From Monodelphis domestica (taxonomy: Eukaryota; Chordata; Mammalia; Didelphimorphia; Didelphidae), in NCBI RefSeq assembly GCF_027887165.1, contig NC_077229.1, positions 344,391,380 to 344,455,379 on the forward strand: a stretch of 64,000 nt of DNA, given 5' to 3'. Position 1 is the stretch's first letter; the number at the start of each line of letters is the position of its first letter. The notes under the pieces were generated by a model. It was not told where the DNA came from, did not search any database, and saw nothing but the letters and a program-made list of their open reading frames with translations. This document shows positions 1-12,060 of the stretch, one piece after another. The position numbers and the translations under genes are program-made.

Positions 1-187
1 AAAAAAGCAAACATGAAACAAGAGCAACAGACAAAAACTCAGAAACAGATAGGCAGTCACAGGAAAGAAGACTGCCCCCTGGGAAATCTTTTTCAAACTA
101 GAAGAGAAAGAACCAATCTAAGGAAGTTTCCTTTGCATGAGGATAGTGTGTATCTTCTCTAGAGGCAAGATAGCTTGGGGATGTGGA
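1..187. repeat. Local duplication, copy 1 (partner 1197-1383)
   Basis: This segment shares long matching runs with 1197-1383, including 'gaagactgc', 'cctgggaaatctttt', 'aagagaaagaa' and 'agatagcttggggatg' near the right end. The copies have the same order and orientation and have diverged moderately. No known transposon is recognised. The left edge of this copy may lie outside the window. It could be a tandem-type duplication or an unclassified dispersed repeat. Confidence 0.7.
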
Positions 188-189
188 GA

Positions 190-474
190 TGAACAGGAAG
201 GGGGAGGGGGGAGTCTGGAAGGAACTGAGGTGGGTAAAAAAAGAAATATCAAGGTGTAAGCTGTTCTGGTTCAAGAAATGAGAACTGTCCACTTCAGAAA
301 TTTGGGGTGGGGGAGGCGGGGGTACTAATGAAGAAAGAGGTTGTTTTCAAGTAAGAAAAGTGTTCTTCATTTGACTTGAAGGATAAGATGGCATGCATAG
401 AGAAAAGTTTGTCTTGAAGAGGATAATAAATCCCCAGGACCAGACCACATTCCTGTCCTTGAAAAGATTCCTAC
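190..474. other. Unassigned intergenic DNA
   Basis: Purine-rich on the plus strand, without a convincing reading frame, splice pattern or recognised repeat. Confidence 0.5.
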
Positions 475-660
475 CTCAGACACTTACTATATGACCCTAG
501 GCAACTTCTCTTAACCTCAGTTTTCTCATCTGTAAAATAGGAATAATTATCATCTCTAGATCACATGTTTGTTGTAAGGATCCAAACAAATAGTAGATGT
601 AAAAAGTTTTGCAAACCTTAAAATACTATATAGACATTAAATTGTTATTATTAAATATGC
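475..660 (+). repeat. MIR-like CORE-SINE
   Basis: Contains the hallmark SINE core order: 'cttactatatgaccctagg', then 'ctcagttttctcatctgt' and 'aaaataggaataattatc', ending in the '...gcaaaccttaaaatactat' tail common to marsupial CORE-SINEs. Forward orientation, moderately diverged. Confidence 0.75.
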
Positions 661-739
661 TATTTGCCAAGTAACCTTTGACAAGTCACTTTTCCTTGAA
701 GGGTCTTGGTTTCTTCATCCATAAAATGAGGGACTAGTT

Positions 740-985
740 AATAGTTACTGACTATTTTATGCAATGTGTTAAATGCATTATCTCATTTGATCCTCCCAAC
801 AACACTTTAACATGGGTACCATAGGTATTATTTTCCTTATTTTATAGCTGAGGAAGCTAAGACCCACAGAGGTTGAATGATTTGCCCAGTCACATGGCTA
901 GGAGGCATTTGATGTGGGATTTGAAACCAGGCCTCTTTGGGCTTCAAATTCAACTCTTTATTAACTCTGCTGCCTCACTAGTTGA
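740..985 (-). repeat. MIR-like CORE-SINE
   Basis: Reverse-orientation core: 'tatctcatttgatcctccc', 'tagctgaggaagctaagac', 'gatttgcccagtcacatgg' and 'gggatttgaaaccaggcc', the usual inverted order of a CORE-SINE with its tRNA-like head to the right. Confidence 0.75.
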
Positions 986-1196
986 TCACTAAGGTCTCTT
1001 ATGGTTCTCATATTTTTGACCCTATACCTCTAAGACCATTCCTACAATGGGTTATTTATCTCCAGTCAGTTATTTCCCCATTTCCCACGTTCTTTTCCTT
1101 TCACTAAACAGTCTGTCCTTCATATTTTTACAGTCATTATTGGTGATGAGTTCTAAATCTCTTATTTTCTTTGAATTATATGTTAATTCAAGAAAG

Positions 1197-1383
1197 GAAA
1201 AATGCAAACATGGAACAGTTGTAACAGACAGAATCTCAGACAGATATGCAGTCACAGTAAAGGTCCCGAGAAGACTGCACCCTGGGAAATCTTTTTTCAA
1301 ACTAAAAGAGAAAGAAGTAGGAAGTTTCTTTTGTATGAGGATGGTGTGTGCCTGCTCTAGATGCAGGATAGCTTGGGGATGGA
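1197..1383. repeat. Local duplication, copy 2 (partner 1-187)
   Basis: Second copy of the segment at the window start, in direct orientation at an offset of about 1.2 kb. The open frame that crosses it (1047-1436) has no recognisable domain and is probably fortuitous. Confidence 0.7.
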
Positions 1384-1563
1384 AGGTGAATTCAGAGCTC
1401 TTATCTCAGTCTCAGCCTTACCTTATCTGCCTTTAAAAAAAAAAACCTGGTAACTTTGCAAATGATTCATTTCCTTACAATAAATAGAGTTTTAAAAATA
1501 TGCATCTGCTTGATACTTCAGATTCTGATACTATATATTGTTCACAGAGGCAAATCTTCATAA

Positions 1564-1735
1564 TTGCTTCCTGAATTAACAGATACAATTCTCCCTGTTT
1601 CAAAAGAGTGGGGAGCTATAATTAACAACTTTAGCAAAGTTGCAGGGTACAAGATAAACTCACATAAATCATCAGCATTTCTATATATTTCCAACAAAAC
1701 TCAGCAGCAGGAATTAGAAAGAGAAACTCCATTCA
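1564..1735 (+). repeat. L1 ORF2 reverse-transcriptase fragment
   Basis: A plus-strand frame reads FSKVAGYKINSHKSSAFLY, a hallmark stretch of mammalian L1 ORF2 just downstream of the catalytic part of the reverse transcriptase, followed by a degenerate 'SNKTQQQELERETPF'. Only a short piece of the LINE remains, and the frame beyond position 1735 is not L1-like. The phrase 'aaagagtggggagct' occurs on both sides (about 1602 and 1737), so there may be a small rearrangement at the right edge. Confidence 0.8.
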
Positions 1736-1989
1736 AAAAGAGTGGGGAGCTGACACATAGGGAAATTAAAGGAATTATCCAAAGACACAAATCAAGGCAC
1801 TCACAGAACCAGTGTGTTGGAGCTAATGTCTCTATTTTTTCACTCCATCAGCTATGCTACATCTCTTTACAATCTCATGACAGCACATTCATGAGGAAGA
1901 AAACTATGCCTGAGTGAGCCTCAGAATAAAATCAAAAGGTTTTCACCTCTCCAACAAATGTTTGGATTTATTTATCCTTCCCCTGAAAA

Positions 1990-2180
1990 TAAGCTTTCCT
2001 TCAATATAGAGGACTACAGAGGCCATCTAGTCCAACCCCCTAATTTTATAGCTGAGGAAACTGAGGCCAAGAGAGAACACGTAACTTACCCAAAGTAGCA
2101 CAGAGGGTTAAGGTAGAGAGCCGGGTTTCAAATGTCAGCCTTCTGACTCCAAATCCAGGATCCTTTCCACTAGTTACTCA
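1990..2180 (-). repeat. MIR-like CORE-SINE
   Basis: Inverted core: 'catctagtccaacccccta', 'tagctgaggaaactgaggcc', 'gggtttcaaatgtcagcc', 'ccaaatccaggatcctttcc'. Confidence 0.8.
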
Positions 2181-2189
2181 AGAAGTCGA

Positions 2190-3810
2190 GGCTCATTTTT
2201 ACTGGGCTTTAAAAAAAAATCACATGAAATTGACAGCATTCAGACTTACAAATGTCATCACCAAAGTCTGCCTTAAGAGTAAATTCCCCCATCATTTAAA
2301 AAGCATCTGGTTCTATGCTATAAGAATGTGACTTTCCTCCACTGCCTTCATTGGTTCCCCATTCACAGCAGCTGTTGCTAGCTTCATAGTTATAATATTC
2401 TGATTTTCTTTTCTCTTATCTTTTTTCTTTTCCTTTCCCTTTTTTTTTACCTTTTTGCTTTTTTTCCAGGTGAAGTTTACAGCTTGACCAGTGAGGCTGG
2501 AGTTGCATCCATCATGAGGAAATATAAATCCTTTGCCTTTTTGCCCCTCCCCCTTGGAGGCTTTCTGTTTGTGTCCTAGTGATTCAGCCTCTTCAGTCAC
2601 CTGGAGCAGAGGGAGGTATAACACACTTATAAGGAAATCCCTTTGGTCGTTGGCTCTGGGTTGTTGCCCATCCTGGAAACACTCTTGCAGGGCAGAGATT
2701 GATTTCCAGACATGCGCCTAATTCTCATCTCCCTTTTCAGTGACAAATGTAGGGAGATTTCTCAGCCTCAACTCTGTCCCTGAAGATTTAAAGAAAGATC
2801 TTAAAAAAATAAAAGAAGCTCTACTAAAGAAGGAAGTAGTTCCTCCTTCCAGAAGCTAGTGTATTTGAGTGGGGTTTTCTAAGTGGCTCCTGAACCCCCA
2901 GAGGGGAAAGAAGGGCATTTAGCAGGGCACATCCCACCCTCAGGCTGAGCCATCTGTTTTATATGGTGTTTGGGTAATCACTGAGTAGGTCTCTTTAAAA
3001 CAATAGCAGAGTGAGTTCAAGGAAGGAGCTTAATTTGTGGTTACAGTTTAAAAGCGTGGTGGGGAAAAACTACAGACTGGCCTCACCCCTGGCAAACCTT
3101 GAACTGAGAGCTGATTCAGGTGGGTGGAGGGAGGGATGTGGCTGCATTAGGATGAAGAGGAAAGCAAGAAAAAAGCCTAAGCCACCAAAGTGACGGAGGG
3201 TCACCCAGCTTACTGGGGCCCATCAGTTCAAGTCTTCAAAAGAAATCAGAGAATTAACTGGGAGATTATATTTCTGACACTCACACTTCAAAGAAAGGTC
3301 TTTAGGGTTGGTAAACCATTGAACAATCTCATTAAGAAGTAGGCTCTTCCCATCTCGGAGACTACAAAATCAGGAAGAAACATTTGAAAGGACTCCTCTG
3401 AGCCAGGCACTGGCAAAGACTAGCTTGAAATTACAACTGCCAATATCCAGTTGTTTTCTTGAAAACTGGATGACAGACCCACACACCCACCAGCAGAATG
3501 AAAAAGAGCCAGGTATCTGTCAAGTCTTTTGCTGACCAGACCAGAAGAATTTTCTAATGCTGAGCCAACCACACCTACAGGCTCCATTCACTTAGAAACC
3601 TGATACCCATTCATTAGAAGGGCTAAGCTACCTCTCTGATGACTCCTAGTTTCATCTCCCATGAGCCCAAAGGAAAAAAGGACTGGACTTAAGACAGTCT
3701 GGTTCAATACTGTAGTTGTCTGATTTGAGGATAAAGCTGACTTAAGAAAGACTTTTATAGACGTGAGGCACCACCCTTCTATTTTTCCAAATACAGTCCA
3801 GGTGAAAAGA
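2190..3810. other. Unassigned intergenic DNA
   Basis: No gene or recognised repeat. A pyrimidine-rich run lies at about 2400-2470. The short open frames here (for example 2313-2624 minus, 3011-3193 plus) are low-complexity or domain-free. Confidence 0.5.
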
Positions 3811-3814
3811 ATGC

Positions 3815-3930
3815 AGGTTTAGAGCTAGAAGGGTTCTCAAGTAATCTAGTTCAATCCCCTCATTTTACAGATGAAGAAACTGAGAAGTGACTTGTCAAAG
3901 ATCATCCAAGTAGCAATGAACAGAAATGTT
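3815..3930 (-). repeat. MIR-like CORE-SINE, partial
   Basis: 'gtttagagctagaagggtt', 'aatcccctcattttacag' and 'gatgaagaaactgagaagtg' give the inverted core, which fades before the tRNA-like head. Confidence 0.7.
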
Positions 3931-4319
3931 CCTGGTTTTCTAACTAAAACTACTGTTTCCCCTTCTCAAATGCCATCTCCTCTTCTATACATAAACATAA
4001 TGTTGTCTCATTGTTTATTCTTTTCTATTTTAGGTAAGGGGGGGAAGACTCTTAGCTTTGCAACTTTTAAAATATGAAGAGAATAAATAAACCTTCAGCA
4101 TCCCAGGATCAGATCCCCCCTCCAAAAAAACAGGGTTACTTTCCTTCACATGCATAGTCAGTGAGAGGGTAAAGCATAAATATGGACTTAAAGTATCTTG
4201 TAGCAAATGCTCATGGTCAGAGCAACTCACAGCACCCCAAATTCAGGATTTGTGTGATCTTCCTTTCTTCAGAGGATCTTCTCAAAATTCATTGAGAGAT
4301 ATGGTGTGGTGCCAGATGC

Positions 4320-4825
4320 ATCACTACTCTACCTACAAACTTACCAGTGGCTCCAAGAAGCTGTAGTATGTAAAATGGTCACACCTCTATAAAGCTGGAT
4401 AGCAGTCACACTCAGTAAAAACCATCTCAGCAGATAGGATGAACCAGGTTGAGGGTAACCAACAGGCCTCAAACCCATGGAACGAGTTAAGGGGATGTCT
4501 ACCCCAAGCTTGTGAAGACTTTCCCTGGCAGAATGGGAGGAAGAGCAGAAGAATTTGTTTCAGAGACTATGAAGGAAGCCATGGAGTGGCTAGAGCTTGG
4601 TCAGACATCAAAGATGCCAAAGTCATTCACTGCAACCTGAACCATCAGCAATCATCCTGACTTTTGTCTTGCCACTGGACTTCAGTGACACTGGAAGGGA
4701 AAGAGAAGCTACAACTTCCCAGAACTCTGTCTTACTTAAACCCAACTCATCTGCAAGTCAAGATATCACGCTTGTGATGTCATTGGTCCTCTATGAAAAC
4801 AAAGGACAAAGGACAACAACTCTGC
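4320..4825 (+). repeat. Marsupial dispersed repeat, probably RTE-tailed
   Basis: The order 'gtggctccaagaagctgt', 'gatgtctaccccaagc', 'agcttggtcagacatcaaag', 'tgcaagtcaagatatcac' and 'ttggtcctctatgaaaacaa' is shared with 42040-42485, with a terminal 'aaaggacaaaggacaac' tail. The 'ggtcctctn-gaaaacnaaggac' ending resembles that of marsupial RTE-type elements. The family name is inferred from memory; the two-copy similarity is seen directly. The small frames 4439-4660 and 4597-4878 lie within it. Confidence 0.6.
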
Positions 4826-4829
4826 CAAC

Positions 4830-6120
4830 CGATGTTGGCTCCTTCAAAGGTATAACAGAATCTGCACAGGGTGGATAATGCAGATGAGGTACTCCTCATA
4901 GGGAGCAGTATGTTAGCCAGATATATAAATCCACTGCTGGGATGGATGAGACCAGTCACTAGATGACTAGACAAGCCTAGTCTTTGCAGCTCTCTCTATT
5001 ATGAAGCAACTGATGCCAGACTGAGTGGGACAAGATTCTGCCCCTGGATGTATGCCATTTAGGACCTTCAGATTGTATTCTTCTCAGGGCACTGCATCTC
5101 TACTGTACAAATTGATTTGCTACATTCTTTTGGACTCATTATTCAATGGACAAATGTAGTCCCTAACTAACTTCCATCAATGGCTCAGCTATAGGATAGT
5201 GTATTCATCTCAACTGGAGTGTTAACAATATTTTCAGTTGGAGGTTTCTTCCCTCTTTCAGCTAATGACCCTTAGCCTAGGATTAGCAGAATTGTCTTCT
5301 TTTTGACTCCCTGAAAGCCTCAGTTTTGAGATTTGGCACCTCCAGGCAGGAGATGGAAAAGATCTAGTCTCTCCTATTGAATAACCCTTCCTGGTTCAAA
5401 GCCAGCTCTCACAGTAAGACACTCCACCTTGGCTTATGGTAATTAGTTTCAGTCCAGTCAGTTATACTTCCCAGAGTGCTTTTGAAGTCTTATGCAGATG
5501 ACTGGGTAAAATCAAAAGTCAACACAGCGTGTGTTCTAGAAGCAACTTCATCTTCTTTGCCTCATCATATAAAATTAAGCTATTCAAGCATCAGAAGCTT
5601 CCCAAGATAGAGAATGCTTCTCTTGAATCTGAAAACCTTCCCCTTTTCTTTTAATGTCTATCTTTTTATGCTCCTTTCCACATAACCCTATCGCAGTAAT
5701 AAATATGTACAGCTGGTAAGCAGCTTATCATCATCATATATTAATCATAGGATCTCAGAATTGGAAGGGACTTCAGAGTCCATCATCCCTCACCAGGTCA
5801 ATTGGTCCCTGCACAAGGATATTCTATATAACAAGTGATCACCCAACCTTGGCAGTATAGTATGTGCCTTTGTATTTCCTTTCCCGACTACTCCTTATTC
5901 ATAACTATTAGTCTTTTCTGCATTCCTCTAGTGTTCAGGATCACTAATTAGGCATCTACTATAACCTACCTCCTAGAAATGGACACTTTTTAATATGTAT
6001 ATGTAACCCATGACCCAGTTTCTCAAGCTCTGAACCTACACAGTCCAAATTCAGGCTCAGATGAGATACCTATAATCTCTTTGGTTCATTTTACCCCTAC
6101 TCAGAATTTCCACTGGGCAA
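4830..6120. other. Intergenic DNA with a small SINE remnant
   Basis: No gene. A short inverted MIR-like core fragment lies at about 5745-5800 ('catcataggatctcagaattgg'-like with 'gaagggacttcagagtcc'). The rest has no assignable feature. Confidence 0.5.
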
Positions 6121-6132
6121 TGTGGCATATAC

Positions 6133-6352
6133 CAATGATGGCAAACCTTTTAGAGACTGAATGCCCAAACTGCAACCCTCACACTGCATGTGAGCCCCAC
6201 TACCTTCAATTTGTAGAGCTGTGCTCTACACCATTAGGCTGCTGGGCAGAGGGATGGGAGAAGTGAAAAATGTCCTCATTTTTCAGGTGCAGGTGGAGAG
6301 GGGAAGAGGAGCAGTCTACTCTGGCATGGGTGCCATAGGTTCTCCAACATGG
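6133..6352. mobile_element. Non-autonomous hAT DNA transposon (OposCharlie-like)
   Basis: The 220-bp element is bounded by the perfect 8-bp direct repeat 'gcatatac' (6125-6132 and 6353-6360), the target-duplication size of hAT transposons. The ends form an imperfect inverted repeat: CAATGATGGCAAACCT on the left and CCATGTTGGAGAACCT on the right read on the other strand. The termini resemble the hAT family called OposCharlie in opossum. It is too short to encode a transposase. Confidence 0.75.
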
Positions 6353-6494
6353 GCATATACTATTGCCCATGTCTTAAGTTTCCACAGATTGGGGGAAAAG
6401 TTTCTTAACTCTCATTCAAGCACTCATGGTAAAAAGGTATATCAGATGAAGGACAGCTTTTATTTTATCCTACAGAAAGAATGCAAAACTATAT
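6284..6494 (+). repeat. Local duplication, copy 1 (partner 7275-7484)
   Basis: About 211 bp starting 'caggtgcaggtggagagg' and ending 'gcaaaactatata' are nearly identical to 7275-7484. The unit holds the right part of the hAT element plus about 140 bp of its flank, so the second copy arose by duplication and not by a new transposition. Confidence 0.9.
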
Positions 6495-6499
6495 AAAGC

Positions 6500-7270
6500 A
6501 CCCCTGGGAGCACATAATAATCAAGAAATGTCTTTCCCTCTGATTTCTATCTTAGAAATCTATAAAGGATTCAAGCTTTATAGTACCATTCTATGTTTTT
6601 AGACTTCCCCAAAAAGGTAAAAAACTTTGAATTGTTATCCAGGCACTTCTACATTCTCATTTTCTACTTGAACAACCTATATAGGCTAACACACTTATAA
6701 CACTGCCCTAAGATTTTAGTCTCCCTAAGGAAGAAAAATAAATTTGAGGAGCAATCCATCTTTCCCAACAGACTTGTACCATCTGAAGAACTCAGAGAAG
6801 TAATATAAGGCAATGGAGAGATTTTTCCTTTCATTGCTTAGCTGCTTACTACTCTTCTAAATCTAGGATCATGTACTCATTTGACTATTAATTGTTAACA
6901 CTCCTCCAGAAGGGTGGTTATTTCAAGAACCCTTGACCCTCCTCCAAGAAGCTAAAAGTCAGGAATTCCAACCCCCAGCTATCTGACTCCCCTCTCCATA
7001 GCTACTACTACTGAACTTAAGTGATTTATCACTGCCACTACACAACAAAATTCACCATCTTGGGGTCTGGTCTAGAATTCTTCCTACTCTACCACTGAAC
7101 TCTGCTCCTGACATCTCTTAAGTTTTGAAGTTTAGCCACTTCCTAATCTCTCATATGGGAGGCGAAGGGACACTTGGTCCCCAAGAGTCTGTATCTCCAT
7201 CATTCCTGACAATTCCCAAATCAATGATTATATGACTAGTTTTCATTTTGTCTTTGTATCCTCATAGGTT
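6500..7270. other. Unassigned intergenic spacer
   Basis: Nothing recognisable between the two duplicated segments. Confidence 0.5.
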
Positions 7271-7274
7271 TGCA

Positions 7275-7484
7275 CAGGTGCAGGTGGAGAGGGGAAGAGG
7301 AGCAGTCCCCTCTGGCATGGGTGCCATAGGTTCTCCAGCATGGGCATATACTATTGCCCATGTCTAAGTTTCCACAGATTGGGGGAAAAGTTTCTTAACT
7401 CTCATTCAAGCACTCATGGTAAAAAGGTATATCAGATGAAGGACAGTTTTTGTTTTATCCTACAGAAAGAATGCAAAACTATAT
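7275..7484 (+). repeat. Local duplication, copy 2 (partner 6284-6494)
   Basis: Near-identical to 6284-6494, differing at only a few positions (for example cagcatgg for caacatgg) and by a one-base difference after 'cccatgtc'. It contains the right hAT terminus and the same 'gcatatac' flank. Confidence 0.9.
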
Positions 7485-7489
7485 AATAA

Positions 7490-8675
7490 ATATTTGTTGA
7501 ATGGAGTCGGATTTATTTTTAAAGTGTCCTGTCTTACCAGTGAGATGAATTGCTGGCAATTAAGAAGGCACTTGTCACTGACTGTCACCAAGGCGTTTTT
7601 AAACACCTCAGAAAACTCAACACATTCCAATTCGCCAAGTCATTTATAAACTTATATAGTCATTTAGAGTTCCTGTGTACAAAAGAAGCTATAAAGATAT
7701 CAATTAGTCCCACAATGAGTTATCATCAGCAGATTTGCCAGTTCTAGGACTTTGATAAAGTAACTTGAAGCTTTGTGAATGTGTTGGATTGAGATAAAGA
7801 TCAGGCTGCCTAGGGAACTATCTATCAGCAGAAAGCTTAATTATGCTCATCAAAGGGCTCCAAGGAGGCAAGAGAACCTGCTCTGCTACAAGGAGTCATC
7901 ATCATCCTTCCTCATCTATAAAATGACCTGATACTTGAAGACCACTAGTCCCTTAATCTCACTTTAAGATTACAATGATATTCCTGGCACACCTTGCTTC
8001 ACAAATTGGCTATGAAGAAACCTCTGTGGAAATATGAACTATACTTGAATGTTTAACTCCAGGAGCCCAACAAAATCCACTATTTGCAGGGCATTAGAAG
8101 AGGAAGGCTAGTCCTTTGTTAATGTAATGGGGGTCAGGCTCATGGAGTTCCATTTGCAGAGCAGGCAATGGAAGGAGTCTGGAGAGCCTGCCTTCTAGAA
8201 AAGCTTAGTAATGTGCAATGAAAGGGCCAGGCTCCCAAATTTGGAATATAGACAGACATTCTATACTTGGTTCCAGTTCTCTAAGTAGGCGGTAAAGAGC
8301 TAGATTATTGATTGGCTTCTGAGTCATAACTGGAGTGCATTCAGAAACTTCTGACTAGCCAAAACAAGTAACTCTTCCTCTTTCCTGTCTGGTGTCTGTT
8401 TGGATGGGAGAAACTTATTGTAAGCCTCTCTAGGGGCCTTGGGTCTCAAGCCATCCCCAACTGGAGTTGACAAGTAGCTCATGGGCTTCTATTCTTAATG
8501 GCTTTAGATAAATGAGTATTAGAGAGGGCTACAACTCTGTAGCTCTGGAAGATGAGAGTGAATGTCTAAGGATTAGGGAATGAGAGTCTAGGGAGCTGAG
8601 TCTATGCCAGGATTTGCTAAAAGACTAGAAGCAAAGTCCAGAACAACTTGTTTAATTTAGCATAGATTAAATGTA
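7490..8675. other. Unassigned intergenic DNA
   Basis: No gene or confident repeat. The right-hand start 'aataaatatttgttgaatgg' (about 7484) looks like the tail of an old SINE or LINE. Confidence 0.45.
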
Positions 8676-8679
8676 GCCA

Positions 8680-9625
8680 ATTAATAAATGGTCACAGAAT
8701 ATGAAAAAGCAGATTTTAGAAGAAATCAAAGCTATCAATATCAGGTAAAATGCTTTATATAATTATGTAAGCTAATAATTAGGGAAATGCAAATTAAAAT
8801 AACTCAGGTAACAACTCACACCTAACAGATTGACTAACATGAAATAAAAGGAAGTGACGAATGCTAGAGGAAATATGGAAAAATAGGGATATTAATGTGC
8901 TATTGGTAGAGTTGTAATTTGTAATTGTATTCCATTTTGGAGTATAATTTAGAACTATGCCCAAAGTTCTATAAAGTCTTTTGAGCAAGCCATACCACTA
9001 TTAAATCTATTTCCCAAGGAAAAGGGGAAAGAACTTATGTGTACAAAAATATTTATAGCACCTCTTGTTTTTGGTGGCAAAAAATTGGAAATTGAGGGGA
9101 TACCCATCAATTGGAGAATGACTAAACAAACCGTGGCATATGAGTGTGATGGAATACTATTGTGTTATAAGAAATGAAAGGGGAAGTTTTAAGAAAACTT
9201 GGAAAACTTCTATGATGTGATAAAAAATGAAGTCAGAAGAACAATGTACACAATAATAGCAATTTTGAAATGATGATCAACTGTGAAAGACTTGGCTATA
9301 CTCATCAACACAATGATCCATGGCAATTCCAAATAATTCATGATGAAAAATTCTATCTACCTCCAAAGAGAAGAACTAATAAACTCAGATGCAATGCAAC
9401 TTCAGTGCTGATTAAAACATTTTTTCCTTTATTTTTTCTTGGTTGTTGTTGGTGGAGGTTTTTTTTTTTTCCCCCAGCATGGTTAAAATGGAAATCTATA
9501 TGGCATGACTTCACACACATAATGGGTATCATATTGCTTGCTTTCTCAATGGGTGGGGATTGGGCTGGAGGGAGGGAAAGAATTTGGAACTGAAAATAAA
9601 AGAATGTTTAAAAATTAATTATCTA
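8680..9625 (+). repeat. L1 3' end (ORF2 C-terminal region and 3' UTR)
   Basis: The order is that of mammalian L1 3' ends: 'agggaaatgcaaattaaaat', 'ccatcaattggagaatgac', 'gatggaatactattgtg' (the MEYY region), 'gtgatgatcaactgtga'-like sequence, and a pyrimidine-rich stretch before a final 'ggagggagggaaagaatttg' segment and an A-rich tail. All reading frames are badly decayed. The frame at 9270-9593 is a chance frame within it. Confidence 0.8.
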
Positions 9626-9629
9626 AAGA

Positions 9630-10765
9630 AAAACATGAGTGCAGAAGGCTCCTATAGTTTTCAGACATTCCAAAAATAAAAGACTTTTTCAGCTGAATAA
9701 TCAGCTTCTCAAAGAAAGCTGCATCTTTTACCAGTCTGCTACCCCATAGAATGACCCTTGACCTGTATGGCTCTTTCTGAATCCTGAATTTCTTATGCTC
9801 TCCACATTCCCCACTCCCATCTTCACCTCCACAAAGGAGGATCAGAAACCCTGCTTTTCACTCTTCCCACACCTACCTGTGTGAAATCATACCACTTATT
9901 CTGTTTCTCAGTATTTGCTTTATTGGGAGGGGTGGAAAACCTTCAGCTTTTCAAAAGGATTTACCTGCCTGAATATTCAGTCTTGTAACCAAAGATTGCT
10001 CTGGGTGGGTGTGTCCTGGTGGTGGGTTTTGTTTTTTTTGTTGTTGTCGTTTATTTGTTTGTTTTGGTAGGGGATGGAGGGAAATAGTTTGATTGGTTTA
10101 ACTTGTCAAACTGCTATTTTTTCTAAGTAGTGCTGAAAGAAGGAAGTAATGGCCACCCAGTAGTTTTGCCTTGAGAGGTTTCCCCAACAGAATGATGGAA
10201 TTAATAAGGAACCTGCCTGCAAAACCATTCTCATTTCTAAAGCATCTTGTGGTTTGCAGAGTGGTTTTCTCCAAACATCCCAGGGAGAGTAGGTGTGCAA
10301 AATGTTATTATCTTCAATTTGCTAATGAGGAAACTTGGAAAAAACTTCCCCACTCTCCTTCCTCTGCTGATTTGGAAACAATGTTCTGTATCCAGCCTGT
10401 TGAAATCCAAGTAGAAGGGGTCACAGGTGGGTTACTTATTTTTTATATTCCAGAAGAAAAAACAAGAGGGCTATAATAAAATTTAATTTAGACAATGGTT
10501 TATTTTTCTTTGAAAAATAATTATAAAAAATTTCTCTAGCTTTTTTTTTAAGAACAGGAAACAAAAATAAAACTAAACTAAATGACCATAACAATACAAA
10601 ACTATTTCAGGGTATGTTTTCCAACTAAAATTGATTCCTTAATATATTGAACATCTGAATTTCTAAGTCTTTGTTTCTTCAGTTTCTCCATATTTTTATT
10701 TCCTGGGCAGCCCCTCTATATTTCTATCTCCTTACTTTTCTCTTATTTAACCTACTAAGGAAGAG
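9630..10765. other. Unassigned intergenic DNA
   Basis: No gene seen. T/G-rich low-complexity sequence lies at about 10025-10065 and an A/T-rich run at 10480-10600. Confidence 0.45.
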
Positions 10766-10769
10766 ATAC

Positions 10770-10860
10770 AGTCATAATGAAATGGAATCAGAGACTTGGG
10801 TTCAAATGTAGCCTCTGATACATACTAGCAACGTCCCAGGAAAAATCACAGTGAGTCATT
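10770..10860 (+). repeat. MIR-like CORE-SINE, partial
   Basis: 'agagacttgggttcaaatg' with the B-box-like 'ggttcaaat', followed by 'agcctctgatacatactagc'. Only the head and early core are kept. Confidence 0.6.
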
Positions 10861-10899
10861 TTCCAGCCTAGGTCAGCATAGGGAGATAGATTCTAGTCT

Positions 10900-12060
10900 G
10901 GCCAAGAGGGTACCACACAGAGCTTTCTAGTGCATAGACTAAACTAAGAGCCTATGGCTGTGGCAAGAGGTAGTGATCTTAGATCCTATCAAAGCATAAA
11001 TACCAGTAGGAACTGGTCTGACAAGGAGAAGAGGATTCATTTGGCAACTGTCAGTAACATCCCAGAGCAAATCCAGTGGAGGCTGAGGAGGGGATCTACA
11101 CATAGGTTTGGTGGACTGAGAAAGGAGCAATCATGACCTAATGTCATATAATGGGCAAGGAATATGAAGAAAGTAATAGCTGTTTCCTCCAGTTCTAGGG
11201 AAGAACCACAAATTTACCTTTCAGCCTGATTGGAGGCCTATAACTGAGTAATCACAGAAAAGAGTACAAACCAAGGCAGAGCTTGCAGTTTTAGTGCATG
11301 AAATCTGAGAAGACTTTCAGTTAGGTGTTATAGGGCAAAAGGAAATTGCAGTCTACTGGACCTCCAGGAGCAAGCCTACAATTGTATTTCCATACTTTAA
11401 ATGAGTTCAGGTCCTTGCAAAGTTTAGACAAGTATAGCAGATTTTGTTTTGTTATCAGACCATTTTAGGTTCATTGAAGGATTGCAGAAAAAAAATAATA
11501 AATATTGCAAGTTCCCAGCCTAGACCATGCCTGAGAACCTTGAAAAGTTTTGCATTTAATTTTCACATAAAACAGACATTAAATGTTTTAATAAATGTAT
11601 TTCAAGAAATCATGAATTAAAACAGTTCATATCTATTAGAACCAGAGGGCAAAATGAAAAACAGAAAGAATCCACTAATAACTTCCTGGAAGAAATCCTC
11701 AAATTAAAACTCCTAGGTGCATCATGGACAAAATCCAGAGCTTCTAAGTCAAAGAAAAACAAACTATAAGCAACTAGAAAGAAATAATTCAGATAATGAA
11801 GAGTCACAGTCAGTATCATACAAGATTTAGTAGTTAACATGTAATCAACCAGAGTTTGAAACACAATCCTCCAAAAGACCAGACACCATGAATAATTTAT
11901 AGAGTAAAACTGAGTGTAATCATAAAGATTTTTGAGACCATCTTTATGAGACCACTTTAGGAAACCATTACTGATCAAAGGAACAGAACTAGACAATAGC
12001 TTTGAAATACAAACCCAGGAGTAAAGAGAAACTTAAAAAGATAAATATGATCAGTCAATC
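10900..12060 (+). repeat. Decayed LINE-like sequence (L1 5' / ORF1-like)
   Basis: The segment 'aaactcctaggtgcatcatg' to 'caactagaaagaaataattc' (about 11705-11795) resembles the C-terminal coding part of marsupial L1 ORF1, and part of it recurs at about 33835-33955. The left part (10900-11400) could be 5' UTR but has no clear match. The minus-strand frame 11610-11996 runs antisense to this and is not a gene. Confidence 0.4.

Noticed and set aside
11610-11996. 128-aa minus-strand frame
   Set aside because: It is antisense to a decayed L1 ORF1-like stretch that has a partial relative at 33835-33955.
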